DNA of 64,000 nt from Norana najaformis (taxonomy: Eukaryota > Annelida > Clitellata > Crassiclitellata > Hormogastridae), in contig OZ029919.1 of assembly GCA_964023275.1 (NCBI GenBank), positions 7,168,903 to 7,232,902 on the forward strand, read 5' to 3'. Each line of letters starts with the position of its first letter. Within the stretch, counting starts at the first letter, position 1. Below the pieces are notes generated by a model, which saw only the letters and a list, made by a program, of their open reading frames with translations, did no database searches and was not told the DNA's origin. This document shows positions 60,110-64,000 of this stretch, in pieces. The translations under genes and the position numbers were made by a program.

Positions 60110-60450
60110 TGACCGGTCGCATGCATGCTTGCGTGCCAGTTTCCTTTGGGTATGCGTGCGCTAGCGTGCACCGACACACCCGACCTATAGACGCAGCTAG
60201 TACGCTAGCTATCGGGTGTCCATTGATTGAGGCAGCGGGCGAATCCGTCGCCAACCGACCACGATGCACGAACCACCCGAACGGGCGCCCAACCGACCGT
60301 AGACCGACGGACGGACGGGTGGACGGGCGGACGGACGAGCGACTTAAGACGACTACTACGGTGGTCGACGGTCATTGCGCGGTTAATACAGGCGCGCAGC
60401 TGGACGCCGCGGGTCAGAACAGAACGTCGTCAAACAGTCTTGTAAGTGTC
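60110..60450. other. CpG-rich segment, possible promoter or first exon
   Basis: CpG density is clearly higher than in the flanks, with a GACG run at 60300-60345. A GTAAGT donor-like site lies at 60440-60445. Overlapping frames on both strands lack domains. No conclusion on a gene. Confidence 0.3.
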
Positions 60451-61046
60451 GTGGCTTAGGCTATTCAGGACTTGACAGAAGTTCGTCGGGAAGCCGCGGG
60501 GTGCTTGAACTGGGGTCGCTTGGTTAGAAGCATGTAGTAAATGATTTTCGGGCGCTTTTCTCAGAATATACGCGATTCGCTTGTTGTATGAGATGTTGGC
60601 GATCGAATGAATGACTGAGTTCTTCTCTTGGTATCATATTTCGTCTTCGATTGGGAGTTGATGGCCGACAAGGTAAGATTTCAAAAGAATCCGACTTTTA
60701 TAACTCCTTCTCGAAATTAAGGCGCCGTAAATATTTGGGATCAGGTTTCTGCGTTCTGTGCGACGCACGGCTTTGTTCCAACGGTTTCTTCGCTTGGGTG
60801 GCATTTCGTTTTTGCTATTTAATAAGCGGGATGTGTGAAGATGTGCTTTTTCGTAGTCTGTATTTACGCAGGTGAGTTGGTCATTTTCTAGCCTGTTCAG
60901 TGCCCTCAAAGTTCTCTATGGAGATATTGAAACCTTGGAGCCTTTTAGCGGTCTGACCTTTTCGATTTAGACCTGGAGCCGAACATCACAAGTTTCTTGC
61001 ATTATCTTCAACAGTATCTTGATGGGGCGCCAGTAAAAATAATCTA
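60451..61046. other. Unassigned interval
   Basis: A consensus donor CAG|GTGAGT lies at 60869-60877 after a 74-codon frame, and a 91-codon minus frame overlaps it. I see no domain in either. Confidence 0.35.
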
Positions 61047-61245
61047 GCTTGATTGACTTGCTTTTGTTTAAGAAATGCTGACTTTTTATGATTACAAGAT
61101 AAGCAAGTATTACCTGCATATATTTCCCCGTGAATTTTGATTGGCTTGATTAACTTGCTTTTGTTTAAGAAATACTGACTTTTACGACTACGAGATAAAC
61201 AAGTTGTCTATTACCTGCATATATTTCCCTGTGAATTTTGATTGG
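61047..61245. repeat. Tandem duplication of about 100 bp
   Basis: GCTTGATTGACTTGCTTTTG to TGAATTTTGATTG occurs twice (61047-61143, 61144-61245) with about ten changes. A run of 16 or more G follows at about 61359. Confidence 0.9.
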
Positions 61246-61921
61246 ACAGACAGTGACCAGAAATGACCTGGGGTGACCTTTTACCTTTCTCCATGATGGT
61301 TGCTGTTAGGTAGAACAGGTGGTACTACGTAACAGCGACCATTATTTCATGCATTTCCCGGGGGGGGGGGGGGGCGTGACTATTTAATCATGAAAAATAT
61401 ATTTATATTGGAAGTTTATTTTCATAGAATTTCAATTATGGCATAATTCGATTGGCCAAATATTTCAATTTCTCGTTAATAACATGTACTTATTTGTGTA
61501 AATTCGTAATTTCACCATCTATTGATTGATGAATTAATTCAGTCAGATAACGGCGCTATAGAAGTCTCTAGAAGTCATTAATTATATAACTATTCAAATA
61601 GGCATAATATGTTAAAGTTACCTGACTGTGCCATGAACAAAAATTACTGGAGTTTCTGTTAAGTTTTTTCTAGTTCATGTGTTTGTTGAACTGATGTCCT
61701 TCAGGCAGATTCTCTGACTGCATTTCTGCTTCAGGCTTATTCTCAGTTTCATGTTTCATGGAGTGGTTTAGAGGTGCTATATAATTTGCTAGGTATATGC
61801 ATGCCTACAAACAAACATATACATGCATACATACATACATATGTAACATACTTAGGCCTACATACATAATACATACGTATGCAGGCACATGTACACATAT
61901 GCATACAGATGCATACATATA
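61246..61921. other. Unassigned interval with LINE tails
   Basis: ATAACGGCGCTATAGAAGTC at 61548 and TTTAGAGGTGCTATATAATT at 61767 are two tails; ACAT units follow the second at 61815. TAGGCCTA at 61853-61860. Confidence 0.45.
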
Positions 61922-61923
61922 TA

Positions 61924-62701
61924 CAGGGTGGGCCAGAAGTATTTGTTCAACTTTGAAGGCCTATAACTTAGGCAGTTTAGCAAGTAAGTGTATGCTTAAT
62001 GCATCAAATTAAAGGTCGTTATATCAGCTACAACTGCTCAAAAATTTACATTTTTAGCTTTATTAATAATTTCGTAAAACTACTGTACTGAATATGTATC
62101 AGTTTACAATGATTTTACAGTTGTTGAACCTCACGACGACGGAAAATTTTTAAATTTAAATCTTTCTTAGCAATACGCCGTACGCTGCTTCGCGATATTC
62201 CTGTCTCGCGCTCAATCTCACGAGGACTTTTGCTTGTGCCTGGATTATCCTCTTGGCTACAGATCAATTCAGCTACACGAGCGATGTTGTCAGCGGTGCG
62301 TGCCGAACGAGGACGGCCAGTAACAGGTTTACGTTTAGAACTTGCACTCGCGTCAATTTGTCTAATTAATCGGTTGAGATTGTTTTTACTCCAGTTTCTA
62401 GCAGGAAATTCATTCATCATTTGATATGCATTTAAATGTTTTTCAATTCTTAAAATTCGAATCAAAGTCCTGTCATCTTCTGTTAACGGCGCCTTGATGA
62501 AATTATTGTTTACGTCAGAAAACAAGGTAGGTGCGGTACACAATAATTATATGGCGCGTAGTGCAAGCTACCGTAATGAAATTTGTCGGACTTATAGCCG
62601 ATATAACGACCTTTAATTTGATGCATTAAGCATACACTTACTTGCTAAACTGCCTAAGTTATAGGCCTTCAAAGTTGAACAAATACTTCTGGCCCACCCT
62701 G
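61924..62701 (-). mobile_element. Tc1/mariner-like element with 102-bp perfect inverted repeats
   Basis: The ends start CAGGGTGGGCCAGAAGT and the inverted repeats (61924-62025 and 62600-62701) are identical base for base. TA on each side (61922-61923, 62702-62703) is the expected target duplication. At 778 bases it is too short for a complete transposase. It sits in an ACAT-rich tract. Identical arms point to recent movement. Confidence 0.93.
62115..62543 (-). CDS. DNA-binding-region-only transposase relic, 142 aa
   Basis: The frame runs from an ATG at 62543 to a TAA at 62115-62117. Residues 20-65 form a first helix-turn-helix-like region. Residues 70-82 are a basic linker with GRPRS, the GRPR-type minor-groove motif common in Tc1/mariner transposases. 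Residues 105-130 (PREIERETGISRSSVRRIAK) form a second helix-turn-helix. The family then has a DDE/D catalytic domain of some 200 residues; here the frame stops after REVQQL. The start choice rests on the first ATG in the frame. Such a protein could still bind the inverted repeats but could not cut DNA; whether it is made is unknown. Confidence 0.85.
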   Translation of the reverse strand: MCTAPTLFSDVNNNFIKAPLTEDDRTLIRILRIEKHLNAYQMMNEFPARNWSKNNLNRLIRQIDASASSKRKPVTGRPRSARTADNIARVAELICSQEDNPGTSKSPREIERETGISRSSVRRIAKKDLNLKIFRRREVQQL

Positions 62702-63070
62702 TACTTATATGTACATACACACCTAAACACAGGCATTCAAACACATGCAGACATATGCATTTAGATAACATGTAACATGCATACAAATTTAGGCATATCT
62801 TTACACATCACTTAGTAATCTAAATTTTGGTTTGTCTGGACAGCTTGCCTCATTTGCAACAATTAGCAGATCTTTTATTTGTTAGGTCCATGTGAGTCGT
62901 TTAATTCGATTAGGTTAGACCTGTGCTGGTCACTTTTTACAATCAACTGGCGTAGAATGCTTTTTCGAGGCCATAAATAAATTTTCAAATACAGCTAACA
63001 CATATGCAGGGTTTTTGGAAGGTGTATAAATCCTTTGATACATGAATACATGCATACATATATACATACA
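62702..63070. other. Unassigned interval
   Basis: ACAT words, then AT-rich sequence. No gene. Confidence 0.4.
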
Positions 63071-63077
63071 TACATAC

Positions 63078-63237
63078 CTGCAGAGAGAGAGGGAGAGAGA
63101 AAGACAGAGGGAGACAGAGACAGACAAGGAAAGAAAGAGAGAGGATGAAGAGAGAGAAAGACAAAGAGAGAAAGAATAAGAGAGAGAAAAAAAGAGAAAG
63201 AAAAAAGAAAGAGAGAGAAAGTGAAGAGAGAGATGGG
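63078..63237. repeat. GA-rich simple sequence
   Basis: GAGA, AAAG and GACAGA units over 160 bases. Confidence 0.95.
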
Positions 63238-64000
63238 GACATACATTCAAACATATCTTGCCTGATTTCCAATGAGTGACGCCTCCCTCTGTGTCACAGT
63301 TTTTCCTACAAGCATGTGTACCTGTTACGCACTGCCATTTTGAGCTCCATCATGTCCCGATGATGACGAGCGTTAAGTCTACGTCGACCACAAACTGGAA
63401 CCATCTTGATTGGACTGCGCTGGTAATAATTCTGTCAAGTCTGATGCAGAAGATCTGCACAATTTGCTGGAAGTGACTGTCGGCCCTTGGATTGGAATAA
63501 AACCTGTCGCCCGCGGACTGTTCATTAGAGTATAGCTCCCCCAGTTTTATCGATTCCACCAAAAATCTCCAGCTATGCTTCTTTCCACATTCTTCGAATT
63601 AATGTCTGCTATCAGCGAATACTAGTATTGGTAGACTTATCACATTTGTAGTGTGGCTACAGAGGAGTCATTGTGGCTTACAGACAGTTAATATAATTTA
63701 ATTTAATATGATGTAATGACTTATATACCACCATTAATACAGTGCATCAATTATTAGTCACTTCTAGTGAAATGGTAGCCAAAATTATATTACATTGAAA
63801 AAAAACAGTCGATTTTCAGTAAGTCAAAGAAACCAGAAATCAAATTACTGCAAGTAAGCAAGCGGAAACAGATGAAGGGTTGTATCTGTTGGTACTTTCG
63901 AGTTCTTGGACCTGGTGGTATGCCACAGATTTGAGTGGCCATTATTATTGTTATTTTTTTATTTTGAAGGACTAAGCCTCAACGGAATGATAGAAAATTA
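63238..64000. other. Unassigned interval to the end of the window
   Basis: No gene, repeat family or RNA gene is recognised. Confidence 0.4.

Noticed and set aside
60121-60459. 112-codon plus frame in the CpG-rich segment
   Set aside because: Overlapping frames on both strands are expected in CpG-rich DNA; composition and repeats (GACG) explain it, and no domain is seen.

Overview
The window is animal nuclear DNA from a repeat-rich, probably marine invertebrate; a lophotrochozoan such as a mollusc is my best guess, not a demonstration. Reasons: a spliced gene with GT-AG introns, no bacterial-style gene packing, remnants of L2/CR1-like LINEs, tRNA-derived SINEs, hAT and Tc1/mariner-like DNA elements, a Ty3/Gypsy-type LTR element, and very many tetranucleotide arrays (CAGA, GGCA, ACAT, ATGT). 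Almost all long open frames here are translations of microsatellites.

Layout. 1-8970 (+ strand) holds the last three coding exons and the 3'UTR of one host gene: 1136-1351, 4214-4376 and 6917-7701. Their splice phases fit together (0, then a 1+2 split codon). They encode a Ser/Asn/Pro-rich tail like the cytoplasmic end of a cadherin/protocadherin-type adhesion receptor; that family name is tentative. Intron 1 carries an 18-unit 37-bp minisatellite and intron 2 carries LINE debris and a nested hairpin.

9-11.7 kb is repeat debris. 11776-20010 is an 8.2-kb LTR retrotransposon with two 2000-bp LTRs that read as identical. It has a 4-bp target duplication (TTTA), a primer-binding site, a polypurine tract, a broken gag, and two copies of an integrase-C-terminal-like remnant. 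No reverse transcriptase, protease or integrase core was seen, so it looks like a recently inserted non-autonomous element. It sits inside a 24-bp minisatellite that continues on both sides. Each LTR holds four 25-nt stem-loops with compensatory stem changes.

20.2-61 kb is a mosaic of simple-sequence arrays and short mobile-element copies: L2-like 3' ends, three SINE-like families, three hAT-like MITEs, a foldback element with CAGA arms, and a LINE reading frame interrupted by a CT array. Many arrays start exactly at the 3' tail of a LINE or SINE copy, and one family shows different lengths of the same GGCA array in different copies.

61924-62701 is a Tc1/mariner-like element with perfect 102-bp terminal inverted repeats and an intact 142-codon frame that holds only a transposase DNA-binding region. 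The rest of the window to 64000 shows no gene I can support.
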